A stretch of DNA of 64,000 nucleotides from Nymphaea colorata (taxonomy: Eukaryota; Streptophyta; Magnoliopsida; Nymphaeales; Nymphaeaceae): assembly GCF_008831285.2 (NCBI RefSeq), contig NC_045148.1:21571002-21635001 (forward strand), written 5' to 3'. The notes under the pieces are model-generated. The model saw nothing but the letters and a program-made list of their open reading frames with translations. It searched no databases and was not told where the DNA came from. This document shows positions 32,182-43,024 of the stretch, piece by piece. Position numbers and translations under genes: made by a program. Position 1 is the first letter of the stretch. The number at the start of each line of letters is the position of its first letter.

Positions 32182-33440
32182 ATACCATCTCATCTTCCCA
32201 TGCTCCCGGTGCCTTTGAGCATAGCCTCTTGTATTTAAAAAATAGGTTGAGTGTTATCTCCTTTTGCTATGGGGTGATGAAGATGAGAGAAAAATGAAAA
32301 ATGAAACAATGCTATATTGAATAAAGAGAAAATAAGATTTAATCATGAAATGAAAGATCATCTCATCTTTCCATACTCCTAGTGCACTTGAGCATAGCCT
32401 CTTGTCTCTAAAAAGAGGTTGAGTGCTATATCCTTTGGCCATGGGGAGATGAAGGTGAGAGAAAAATGAAGAAAGAAACAATGCTATATTCAATAAAAGA
32501 GAAAACATGATTTAATCATGAAATGAAAGATCATCTCATCCTTCCATGCTCCCGGTGCACTTGAGCATAGCCTCGTGTCTCTAAAAAAATATTGAGTGTA
32601 ATGTTCTTTGGCCATGGGAAATGAATATGAGAAGAAAATAAAGAAAGAAAGACATTGTTATATTCAATGAAAGAGAAAACATGATATAATCATGAAACGA
32701 AAGATCATCTCGTCTTACCATGCTCTCGGTGCGCTTGAGCATAGCCTCTTGTCTCTAAAAAGATATTGAGTTCTATCTCCTTTAGCCATGGAGAGATGAA
32801 GATGAGAAGAAAATAAAGAAGGAAAGACAATGTTATATTCAATAAAAGAGAAAACATGATTCAATCATGAAATGAAAGATCATCTTATCTTTTCATGCTT
32901 ACGGTGCACTTGAGCATAGCCTCTTGTCTCTAGAAAGGGATGGAGTGTCATCTCCTTTGGCCATAGGAAGATGAAGATGAAAAGAAAATAAAGAAAGGAA
33001 GACAATGCTATATCCAATAAAAGAGAAAACATAATTCAATCATGAAATGAAATATCATCTCTTCTTTTCAAGCTCCCGGTGCACTTGAGAATAGCCTCTT
33101 GTCTCTAAAAAGAGATTGAGTGCTATCTCCTTTGGCCAAAGGGAGATGAAGATGAGAAGAAAATAAAGAAAGAAAGACAATGCTATATTCAATAAAAGAG
33201 AAAACATTATTCAATCAGGAAATGAAAGATCATCTCATCTTTCCATGCTCCCGGTGCACTTGAGCATAGCCTCTTATCTCTAAAAAGAGATTGAGTACTA
33301 TCTCCTTTGCTATGGAGAGATGAAAGATGAGAAGAAAAGAAAATAAGAGAGGAACCTCTTGTCTCTAAAAAGAGATTGAGTACTATCTCTTTTGGCTATG
33401 GGTAGATGAAGATGAGAAGAAAAGAAAATAACAAAGGAAT
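32182..33440. repeat. ~174 bp minisatellite, about 7.5 copies, inside the LTR
   Basis: The phrase GATCATCTCATCTTTCCATG, followed by CTCCCGGTGCACTTGAGCAT, recurs at about 32182, 32356, 32529, 32703, 32878, 33053 and 33228. Spacing is 173-175 bases, with a partial last copy from 33350. Each unit also has AGCCTCTTGTCTCTAAAAAG and AATAAAAGAGAAAACATGAT. It lies downstream of the putative LTR promoter on the element's own strand. Confidence 0.9.
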
Positions 33441-33659
33441 GAGGGGGATGATGATTACATATCTCTAATGAGAAATGACCTAGGGAAGATGAACACCTTC
33501 ACTTAAAGATCCCCCTGAGTGGAGCTTTAAGATGATGCCTCCAAGAGAGTTATGGCTTGCTCCAAGTTGGAGAGGAAGAGGAGAAATGGAAAGAGGAAGA
33601 GGGAGAGACAGAGAGCTCAAGAGAAACCCTAAGTCTTCAAGTGGGAATACTCTAGAGTT

Positions 33660-33715
33660 TCTCCCAAGGGCGAGTCTTACCCAAGATGGGGGGATTGTGG
33701 AGGTATTTATGGAGG
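33660..33715 (-). promoter_or_regulatory. Putative LTR promoter (TATA)
   Basis: Minus-strand CCATAAATACCTCC at about 33700-33713, then CTCTAGAGTATTCCCACTTG and a CT-rich leader. The same layout (TTTGGCTTTATAAATACCCC then a CT-rich leader) occurs on the plus strand at 63700-63800. Inferred from layout only. Confidence 0.4.
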
Positions 33716-34843
33716 ATTTTGGAGCCAAAACCCAAATTTTGATTTTTTTTGAATTTCATAACATTTTCATCAGAATTTCATGTATATTGAATTATTTTCA
33801 ATTTTTTATAAAAGAAATAGGCTTCAAATAAATGGGATTGGCCATTAGCCCTATAAAAACATTTTCTGATGTGGCAGGGCTGTTGCCCACCCAAAAAGAC
33901 TAAAACCGCCCCTTGGAGGTCATTTTTTTGTCAAAGGGTGGGGGGGATGGGCAAATAACAGTGCCCAGACGCAACAGCACCGGGCGCTGTCCCACGCTAG
34001 AACTCGAACATTTTTTTTAAGTCAAATAAAATTTAATAAAATCTAATAAAATAAATATGAAATAAAAATATTGTTTAAACATTCATTTTTATTTAAAATA
34101 TGTAAAAAAAAATTCTTTGTTAAAGAAAAATGGGCGGTTGACTCCATTTTGAGCAACTCCGAACTCGCTCTAAATCTGATTTTGGTTTAGTCGATTGTCG
34201 ACTCGTTCGAGCATGCAACTTGGGTTTAAAAAGACATTTTGGCCTGAGAAATGAGTTTTTAAAACAAAGGGAAGGTCTATGCATGCGCGACACTCAAATT
34301 TTGTCGTTTCGAACACGATTTGAATTTTGGATCTGAAATGCTCAATTTGGATCTGAACTTAGGTTTGGGATCTATTTTGGATCTTGAAAAATTTTGGAAA
34401 AATTTGGGGTGATTACATGTCAGCACCACATAACCAATTCTATGGAAGCATTCCAGAGTTCCTAGGCAGTCTGCTGGAACTCAAGCACATAAACCTTTAT
34501 GGTTACAGGCTCACGGGAACCATTCCAATCATTGTTGCCAACCTCTCAAAACAGGAGTTCCTTGATATTGTTTAAAAAACATATGCACGGGAACATTCTT
34601 TTCGAGTTGGGAAGCTTAACCCACTTAACATTATTTAATGTGGAAATAAACAATCTCACTGGTATACTGCCTGGGAGCTTGTTTAACATATCCACTCTTC
34701 AGTCTTTGAGTTTGGTGGCCAATCAACTAAGAGGGCATCTCCCTAAAGATGTTGGTTGCTTCCTGCCCAATCTCCAAATTCTGATTATGAATAGCAACAA
34801 TTTTAATCCAATGGAAGTCCATTCAATTTACATTGCAACGTAA

Positions 34844-37394
34844 AAAAAAACGGGAATTTAGCCTACATAATTGGGCTATGGAATTTTTTACTCAAAATAG
34901 ACTTCAATATTGCTAAATTCTAGTTTGGCTCCAGCCATGGGTCATTACATAAATAACATTGTAGGTGGAAACTGTCTCAAATGAGTTTCACTGGATAATT
35001 TGTCTTAAATGAATTGTCCAGTGGAAAACCAAGGCATGGTTTTCAAACAGTGTAAGAGAAAAAAAAATGAGAAAAGCTTGTCCAGGTCCTACTGAAGAGA
35101 TAAATCATCGTCAGAACTTGAGTCAAAATCTATTATGAGATGCTTTGTCCACCCCAACAATGTATATCCATTCTTGGCGGCTGAGCACAAAGGTCACTGG
35201 AATTGGAACGCCGTACTTGGTTAGAACAAGAAAACACAATAAAATAAAAAGAAGACTGAAGAATAACTAGTGACATGAAAAACCATTTTCACACTGTCAT
35301 AAAACACAATGTAAGTTTTGCACCACTACTTAAACAAAATGTGTTTGCCAATAGCAAAAAGTTGTTAATAACTTAAGCTTGTTTTAAATTGATAAAAATG
35401 ACTAATAGACCCAGGACAAATTATACATATATTAGTTTGTATTAGCTTAAGGCATGTTTTCAGGGGGTTATGACCAGCCATCAATTGGCCAAAATGTAGA
35501 TGGATATTGGGCTAACCCATCCAAACTTTTGGTACATTGAATTAAATATCTGTTGCGAAACATGACATTCACACTTGATTTTGACATTGCCAAAACCACA
35601 GTATTAGATTTTTTTTTGTACTTATATATTTTTTAAATAGAATTCTGAAAATTGTAAGTTGGGGGTGCTTCTAGGAAGGAGGGGAAGCATGAATGGAGGA
35701 ATTCAACTTTTTAATATAAAAAACTCGGTTAAGATGAAAAGCTCGCTCCATAATCACTTATCTTTCTTTTTCATTGTTTACTGTTTTTTTTCTTTTTTTT
35801 CTTATTTGGAGCAACAGAGTGTGAGTTTGTTATTGAAAAGAAAAAAAAATTGGTTCCAGGTTGCAACAATTGCATGGTTTGAAGCCGATTCTGTTTGCGG
35901 TAGTCATTCTGTTGCAATTCCTTTGGTGCTGGTTCTTCCATATATATGCCGCTTCTTCCAATGCATTCGGCAATACAAGGATGCAAAGGAAAAAAAAAAC
36001 GTCTTTTTGATGGTAACAATTTTTATTCATTCCATATTTTTAGCCACGAAGATATGCTGCCTACACTAGAAATGATATACAGCAATGGAACAGTTAAATA
36101 CTAGCTAACTGGAACTTGCGTGTCAAACTCGAGCCATGCTGCACTTTTCCGTAGCAACTCGGGAAAGAAAATTAGAACAGAGGTAACTGCAAAACAACGG
36201 GCCACTACTTACACAGATATTGAGATGGAGAGAATAATGGTGCCTTCATGCAGATGCAGACCAGCAAAATGGTGACCTGCACACCCAGCACCAAGCCCAT
36301 GACTTGTGTTCTTTTTTCATTTTTGTGGGATTTTTTGTCTTCCGCAATAAGCGATGGAGCTAGATTTTTTTTCCTTTCATAAAACAATTAATATATGGTT
36401 AACATATTTTGAATGGACTATGAGGCAGATCTTGTGGGGATACTCCATATAATTGGGCCCAAGTTTGAACATTAAATTAAGGTTTCAAAGAGTGGTCGTG
36501 TTCATAACAAAAATTAAGGATTCTGATTGTCTAGAGCAATGAAATTCATGTTTTCCGTGAAATTAACAGTAAAAAAGTAGAACATCTCGAGGATTGTGTC
36601 TTGAAATTCTGACTTTTCCATCAGTTTCCTTTAAAATAAAGTTTCCACTGACATGGCTGAATGTGAATCGAAAAGCTTGGATCGAAAGTCGAGGGTATGA
36701 GATCAAAATTATTGAACGGGCAAAAATTCATGTGTCCTGAAACCAAACACAGGTGGAATCCACTGCTCTCTAAAGTTTAGATGAAAAACTCAGGTCTCTG
36801 CGGCTTATACCAATTGGCAGTTGTTGAGCACGTTATCAATTGTTTATGTTTTGATTACTAAGAATAAGCCAAAACAAACAGTAGGAAAGGGAATTCGTTT
36901 AAAGATGCTGCTGGTCATAAATTATATGTTTGTCCCACCACTATCTTATTGTTTTCTTAGGAAAATCCCAAATACCCAGAAAAGATGGTAGAATGGGAAT
37001 CAAAATTTGCACTGTAAATCCAACACAACCTTCCAATCTTGGCTCCTATGAGAGTCTGACTAATTTAGGAATCTAAGCAAGTTTCAGTTACCATCTTCTT
37101 GTAAATTTTTGGTCGTTTCTCCTCAGTGTTTAAGAAACCTTTTATGAACCGTGACCTTCCAAATTCTCACAGCATGCATGGAAGCCATGGTTCAAGTCCA
37201 ATCGGTAGGTTTTACCCTTCACAGCCATCATAAGCGACGCAACTACAAGACTTCCAAGAATGAGCCATATATAGTTAGCAAAATCACATGGATTGCCTCC
37301 ATTACCTCATTTCTCTGTTGGGAAGGTTTATCTAGAGATGCCTTTCTCATAGTTTCCTTATTTCATTGTTCCCTTACCCATCAAGATCTTGTTG
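34844..37394. other. No recognisable gene
   Basis: AT-rich DNA. Short hydrophobic open stretches on the minus strand (36240-36330; 37200-37290, with FANYIWLILGSLVV) could be relics of membrane-protein exons, but nothing supports a gene. The kinase half expected after the 34.8 kb LRRs is not here. Confidence 0.35.
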
Positions 37395-37560
37395 CTTTGT
37401 GAGAAAACTTAGAGAAGAAAACAAAGGAAGCCTGAAAGATAAAGCTGGAGAGAACTTGTTTTTATTGATTCCTTTAAGTAACATATATATAATACAACAA
37501 AAGGTTATCACTTACAAGATTTTTGGTATACAAGATCATGATAATACACAATTTCTATCC
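37395..37560 (-). repeat. Dispersed LTR-like repeat, copy 2
   Basis: Same orientation and same text as 755-920, including GATAAAGCTGGAGAGAAC and ACAAGATTTTTGGTATA. Minus-strand reading resembles a copia-type LTR 3' part. Confidence 0.5.
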
Positions 37561-37764
37561 CAATCCATTAACCACCGAAAATGAAGTTTGCATAACAATA
37601 ACAGATCCTGATAAGAGATCTGATCCCTTTTTTACACTTTGTTTATCACGCAGGATTCCTGCGTGATTATCTTACCTAAAATGGTCTGGCCTGTACTCTA
37701 TATATTGAGAGTCCATCTTCTCTCAAGAACATCAGAGAATGAATAAAGAGAGAACTTTCTTTAC

Positions 37765-38409
37765 CATGGATGCAAACACCAAAATGCCGAACCAGGTACA
37801 TGTGTGAGTTTTTTTTTTCTTTTTCCATGTTTTAACACTTCTTCCATAGGAGGCTGGTAGAGTGTGCATGCATTTGCTTAGTTATATCTGCACTAGCATA
37901 TGTGAAATGTGGTTCTAATAGTTTATTCTGATGCCTATGCGGTTGCAGTTTGCACACGGGAAGTAGGAGCTGTGGCGGTGCCTCAGAGGAACAAGCCCGA
38001 GGTATGGCTTAAGAAAATACTGTTGTTACTAGGCCTACTGAAGCATGATAACCATTCAAACTTCACGACAAATTATGAAACCGGTGACATTTTCAAGAAA
38101 TTGATTCGTGTCTTCTGCATTTGGGCAGGTCAGTAGGCCTAGGGTGAGCGCTCAAGGATTAAGCACACCTCAAAAAGTGGTGTCAAGCGAATAGGAAAAG
38201 AAGGTAATGCCTCAATAGAGGAATTCGAGGTGATGGTGGATGTGGTTATCAATCCCAATGCTGACGTGGCGTTCAACAAGCAAAGGCTACCCGTCTTTGT
38301 GGCGCTAATGGATCCACTCGAAGGGAGTTTTGGCTTAAAGGAGCGTCCGAGCCTTATCGGGAGCATTATCCTGACCAACATCGCCTTACCAACTCCAACT
38401 CCTTCTTGA
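37765..38409 (+). CDS. Possible three-exon gene, product unknown
   Basis: A promoter-like layout precedes it: CTCTATATATTGAGAG at about 37697 as TATA, then a GAGAATGAATAAAGAGAG leader, and CCATGG at the ATG (37765). Exon 1 would read MDANTKMPNQ to a GTACAT donor. A second exon at about 37949-38001 (CTREVGAVAVPQRNKPE frame) is bounded by GTTGCAG and GTATGG. A third runs about 38143-38409 with 88 codons, including EFEVMVDVVINPNADVAFNK, LPVFVALMDPLEGSFGLKER and a terminal ALPTPTPS stop. Exons 2 and 3 join in phase; exon 1 to exon 2 does not join in frame with the donor I chose. The acidic/hydrophobic alternation of exon 3 looks protein-like, but I do not recognise the family. It could be a decayed gene. 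Confidence 0.4.
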
Positions 38410-39645
38410 ATCCCACCACCCCCTTCCTCCCTTTCTCTTATACGTTTTCTGTATTCCTTTATTGTTTTGATAATTTTTGCAAAATCATTGACAATTTGTC
38501 ACTTAATTATATGTTCTCTCTCTGTTTCTACCTTTTATCTAGATATCATGCCTTTCCATGTAATGGAAGCAAAAGAATTGGAACTGCCTCGTATTTCACT
38601 TGGTAAGATGGATGGACTTTAAATGTCATTTTACATCTCAATCGCATGCCCAATTGAACCGTTCAAAAAAAAAAAAACAGATATGGAAAAAAATTAATCT
38701 CTAAGAAATAGATGTCTTCGTATTTAAGAAATAACATCCGACTAGATTCAGATTCAGATTCTGATATATATAAGTATCGGATCCGATACAGATTCAGATC
38801 AACCTGTGCCAGGGCTTCCTGTGTTGTGGAGGTCTCTCTTAGAGAATATGTTTGGATTATTCTTTTTCTCTCTGATGAACTTGTGTTATTGATCATTGCC
38901 CTTGTCGTCTCAAACTTAGGAACACCCATGCCCATATATGGGAGACAAAAATTAAGAACTTTGCATTGGAACATTTCAATCAGTCTTTGAGATTTGAAAA
39001 CTGTGGTCAAGAAATTGGTTGAGACAATACTTTGCAAAAAAAAAAGGAAAAGAAGTTTTGAAAATTTCTGCAAATCCATGGAAAAGTCAAAATTTTGATC
39101 TTTTTTCTACATGCTCAAGTTTTCCAAACGTCACATTATTAGCAATTGTTAAAAATTTTGGTTTTTTGAAAGTTTAGTAAGTAAAAAGTTTGATAATTAT
39201 ATTTTTGCTGTTATAACTATGACTGAGTTTCCAAATTGATGGGATTCCTTGAAACTTTTGGTGGCCTATCAATTCAGAGTTTTAGATTTAGTGTCTTAGC
39301 TCTTCTTATGACTTTTGAAGGTCCCTATATTACTTGCAGCAGTGAAATCTTTTTTCTTTAGTGCAATAAAATGTACATTTCGCATCGTCCAGACTCTGCA
39401 TATGACATCTAACAATACGAGATGACATGAATAAATTTGACATTCTTAATTACTTCTATCAAATTTTCTTTCCTTTCTTTCACTATTTAAATTTACATGC
39501 TTTGACCAAGGTTGATCGGTTGATTACCAAGCCAAATAAGAAGTGAAACAGGATTTATAAGAAAGAACTAGCATTTTTACTGTTAGCAGCCTCTGCAAAG
39601 AGTTCGTCAAAAGTTTATAATCTGCTATTTTTTAAATACAAAATC

Positions 39646-39649
<4 letters not shown>

Positions 39650-39686
<37 letters not shown>
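39650..39686. repeat. (AT)n microsatellite
   Basis: Uninterrupted TA run. Confidence 0.85.
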
Positions 39687-39689
<3 letters not shown>

Positions 39690-39699
39690 ATTAGCGAGG

Positions 39700-40030
39700 T
39701 TATTCTCGGGTATAATACAGCACACTTGAAAAAAGTAGAAAAATATGGTAAATTTTTAAAAATTTTAAAAAACTAAAAACGAGCAGAAAGTAAAATAAGT
39801 GAGAAACCAGTAACATAAACATTAAAAGATAAGTAGATTTGCAACAAATAAAAAAAAAACTGTTTGGCATTAAAAAAATGAAACAAATGAAAAAAGTGAA
39901 AAACACGAGAAAACGTTAAAAACAGGTTAAAATGTTTTTTTCATTTTTAACGTTTTTTTGAAAAAAAACATTGTTTTTTTAAGTTTTAAACGGACATTTA
40001 ATTTATCGCATTTATTCATTTTAAAAAAAA
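39700..40030 (-). repeat. T-rich dispersed repeat
   Basis: Minus-strand reading contains TTTTTTAATGCCAAACAG and TTTTAAAAATTTACCATA. The same text is at 62400-62660 (plus), with weaker relatives at 29340-29580 (plus) and 57360-57710 (minus), both just upstream of receptor-kinase pseudogenes. It may be an eroded kinase upstream region or a repeat that inserted there. Confidence 0.55.
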
Positions 40031-40051
40031 AACGTATTTTCTATGACTATC

Positions 40052-40110
<59 letters not shown>

Positions 40111-40132
40111 TATATATATATTATATATATAT

Positions 40133-40180
<48 letters not shown>
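40052..40180. repeat. Long palindromic (AT)n tract
   Basis: About 130 bases of alternating TA with regularly spaced TATTATA / TATAATA phase breaks at about 40071, 40102, 40120 and 40141, followed by a short (CA)n. Self-complementary throughout. Confidence 0.9.
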
Positions 40181-40190
<10 letters not shown>

Positions 40191-40364
40191 CAACATACAT
40201 ACACACATACGTATATGATGGAGTTTTAATTTTGTTTATCTACCAAAGTTTCTTATTAGCTATCTCTGTTGTATGAACTTGCAGGCCAGTAGGGAATAAT
40301 TTAAGGGCTTTGTATCTTTTGTTATTTATTGTCTTTTGGAGTCCTTGGATTAGAGTTGGGAGTA

Positions 40365-40770
40365 GGGATGTTATTGTATTAGATTCAAATAAGATAAATC
40401 TTGAACTATATCTGTTTTTTTGGATATTCACATATCCATATTCAAATTCTGATTCGAAGACAAACCATGAATCTAAAATCCAATATCACGATCTGAATTC
40501 GAATTCTGAATCAATTCTGGCTGATTTTCAAAATGTAAGGGCACTTGAAATATAAGATTTTTATTGAAATTAAATGCATTATGGATCTGAATCTGATCCA
40601 AATCCAATTGGATATATGTACATCCAAATCTGAAATCTGAATCCAGTCAGACGTCGTTTCTTAAATCTGAATCCAATCCATTTCTTAATCGGATATTAAT
40701 TTTTTTCCATATCCGATATTTCTTGAACTGGTTTGGTCAGATGTCCAATTAAACTCAAATACATTGACTA
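40365..40770. repeat. ATCCRAATC-type dispersed repeat copy
   Basis: Starts near TAGGGATGTTATTGTATT and contains GATCCAAATCCAATTGGATA and ATCTGAATCCAATCC. Best match is 24660-24995, which lacks the first part. Confidence 0.55.
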
Positions 40771-41205
40771 TATGACCTTCGACTTCATTGACCATATCCA
40801 TTCAATGACAAAATCTAAAGTTCTCTTTGTTGGACTTTCACAGGTTATTTTTTCTTTTATTCTCCATGCATTCTAACTTGATTTTGTTTATCACTCAAAA
40901 TAATCTTACTTGTCATTTTCTTGGAACTTGTAATGGCTTGAGCAGCCTTTACTCGGCCAAAGATATCAGCGATGGTCATAGCGGCCACTACAAGAAGACT
41001 CCTTACCTCTGACGGGCTTTTTTTCTCCACCAATAGAGATGGGTGAAATACGTACATTGTAACTTGCCTATGCATATGCTTATGTCTTATCTTGATCTTG
41101 GTCCCTTTGGCAACAATAACAATATGTAATTGTTCCATATATCTGTCCCAAATATTAGACAAATTTATGTAATATTATGTTACAACATTCCATGAATCTG
41201 TCCTT

Positions 41206-41816
41206 AAATATTATGACAGATATATATATATTTTTAAATTATATTTATATATATTACCTCAATGCCAAAGCAAGTAAGGGTGGCATCGGGCCAGCTCGGG
41301 CTCCATAATTTTTAATTGATTTTAATTATATTTATATATATTTCTTGAAAAATATATAATATATATGTTTTTAAAAAATTATTAAAAAAACGAATTCCGA
41401 TTGAGCCAGCTCGATGTACATGCTGTAGAACCTCACCACCGTCACTGATTTTGTTTAATTAGGTATTGTTCTTGTAAAATATACCCATGCACACACCTTG
41501 AAAGTTAAGTTTACTCTGTGGTATGGTCAAATGAAAGAAAAACATAAGAAAGAGTTGAATTGACAAATCATGTTAGCTGATAAATCGGTCCATGTGTCCG
41601 CCATCTACAGTGTCGTCTAGCCTTCCCTATTTGAAGATATTTTCGACAAACCAATTCAAGTCACTAGACTTTATGTGCCTCAAAATGCATCAACTAAAAA
41701 AACGTAGCTTTTTTTTCATGTACATATTAATTTTTTCTAATGATTCAAATAACAAAGGTCTCAGCTTTATCATGTCAGAGAATTCGATTTATTTGTATTT
41801 TTCAACATCACAAGCT

Positions 41817-41874
<58 letters not shown>

Positions 41875-42079
41875 TCAGGATACTGTCCAATGCAACATAA
41901 AAGAAATCACATCTTATTCCTAGTTTGAAAATTGAAGGAAATATTCTACATATAGTTTTCCTAGTTGGGGGTTTAGGTGTGTGATTTGAAGGACAATGTC
42001 TCAGTCAGTCGGCTTATCTTTGCCAATTGGACAAGCTGGGAATCTTCTTTCCATTATAAGCTTGTCGGTCGCATCTTGG
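41206..42079. other. No recognisable gene; (AT)n at 41823-41871
   Basis: AT-rich DNA with a long uninterrupted TA run at 41823-41871. 41960-42079, just before the gap, is a more balanced stretch without a recognised product. Confidence 0.4.
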
Positions 42080-42179
42080 NNNNNNNNNNNNNNNNNNNNN
42101 NNNNNNNNNNNNNNNNNNNNNNNNNNNNNNNNNNNNNNNNNNNNNNNNNNNNNNNNNNNNNNNNNNNNNNNNNNNNNNN
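42080..42179. other. Assembly gap (100 N)
   Basis: Exactly 100 unknown bases, the conventional size for a gap of unknown length. Anything spanning it is uncertain. Confidence 0.99.
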
Positions 42180-42180
42180 A

Positions 42181-42297
42181 GAAGATTACTTGAGATATTC
42201 AACCATGCCCAAGAAATGGGGATGGCCATCAATGACGCCTGAGATTGGAATGGGATGTGCTTCTGCCCCCAGTGCCTTTCTTTCTTTTTCTGTCTAA
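42181..42297 (-). pseudogene. LRR-XII kinase exon 2 scrap
   Basis: Minus-strand LGAEAHPIPISGVIDGH lines up with WVAEAFPVAISDVIDSHLL of the kinase units at 45.8 and 61.2 kb. On DNA, ATGGCCATCAATGACG resembles ATGGCTGTCAATGACA at 45776. Only about 40 codons survive, next to the assembly gap. Confidence 0.45.
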
Positions 42298-42318
42298 AGC
42301 AACGTTCTTTGCAAGTGG

Positions 42319-42974
42319 GGATGTTAATGGATTGGATTTAAATTGGGTATACTCTTCACTATATCCGTTTTTTTAGGTATTCACATACTGGTAGGGCTGC
42401 ACACGAGCCGAATCGAGCTCGAGCTCGGCTCGACTCATGTTTAGTCAGCTTGAGCTCGACACGAGCTTCACAATTTCAGCTCGAGTCAACTCAAGTGACT
42501 GCCTTTGAGCTCGAGCTAGACTCGAGCGTCTCGTCTAAACTCGTTTATTCTCGGTTTGCTGTGAGACCGCTGCTGCTTTGACAAGTTTGCCGTCAAGGTG
42601 CCTTCCTCTTTCGCTGCATCCAAGTTTAATCAAGTCGAGTTTGACTAACTCGAACTCGACTTGTTAACATACTTGACTTTATACTTAAGCTCGAGCTTGG
42701 ACTCGTATAAAAAACGAGTGGAGCTCGAGTCGAGTTTACTTGAGCGAGTTCGAGTCAAGCCTGAGTTGGCTCGACTCGTGTGCAGCCCTACATACTGGTA
42801 TTCAAATTCAGATTTTAATAGAATGAAGAGATATCATCTCTGAAACTGAATTCAAGATCTGGTTTCACAATCCGAATTTTGAACGATATCTAGAAGATTT
42901 TCAAAAGGTAAGTGCATTGGATATGAGTAATTACTTAAAACTAAATCTGGTCTGAATCCATATCAGATCTGATT

Positions 42975-43024
<50 letters not shown>

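Larger units (their letters stand above)
30430..34417 (-). mobile_element. Large LTR-like insertion (probable solo LTR) with TGTCA duplication
   Basis: The insertion begins TGTTTGCATCCC and ends GGGGTGATTACA, that is TG...CA. It is flanked by TGTCA on both sides (30425-30429 and 34418-34422). The uninterrupted paralogue near 56560 reads straight across the site. On the minus strand it starts TGTAATCACCCC, has a TATA-like CATAAATACC at about 33703-33712, and then a pyrimidine-rich leader, as in an LTR U3-R junction. No gag/pol and no second LTR were found, so a solo LTR of about 4 kb is the simplest reading. A non-autonomous element with unrecognised LTRs remains possible. Confidence 0.7.
29944..34843 (+). 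pseudogene. LRR-XII receptor-like kinase, 5' LRR part, split by insertion
   Basis: 5' part of a class XII LRR receptor kinase (the group of FLS2, EFR and Xa21, plasma-membrane receptors). The ATG at 29944 gives MATTGW and a hydrophobic signal-peptide-like stretch LVFLLCFSSFTLIVAL. The LRRNT follows (TDQFGLLSFKSLVTKDPYNV, then W-N at 30135 and CVWNGASC), then LRRs such as LDLTNDSFHGHLPINF. Stops: TGA at 30040-30042 and TGA in place of the Trp codon at about 30130. The coding text breaks at 30429 and resumes at 34423 (APHNQFYGSIPEFLGSL), exactly across a 3,988 bp insertion. A frameshift follows near 34570. LRRs end at about 34843 and no kinase domain follows. Confidence 0.8.
38810..41205 (+). 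repeat. Duplicated non-coding block, copy 2 (interrupted)
   Basis: 38810-38965 and 40440-41205 match 24510-25460. The intervening 1.47 kb (38966-40439) holds a T-rich repeat (39700-40030), AT repeats and the start of an ATCCRAATC-type repeat, all missing from copy 1. Part of the block (38870-38960) can be read as a hydrophobic peptide in this copy but not cleanly in the other, so I do not call it coding. Confidence 0.65.

Noticed and set aside
32182-33440. Coding tandem repeats
   Set aside because: All frames have frequent stops across the 174 bp units.
37195-37300. Hydrophobic minus-strand segment as a membrane-protein exon
   Set aside because: No splice context, no start and no family match.
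38712-38990. Open frame with hydrophobic segment ALVVSNL
   Set aside because: The duplicated copy at 24.5 kb does not preserve the frame, so coding constraint is unlikely.
40021-40206. Open frame of alternating Tyr-Ile residues
   Set aside because: It is only the translation of an (AT)n tract; similar cases at 5832-6041, 31242-31439 and 41592-41900.
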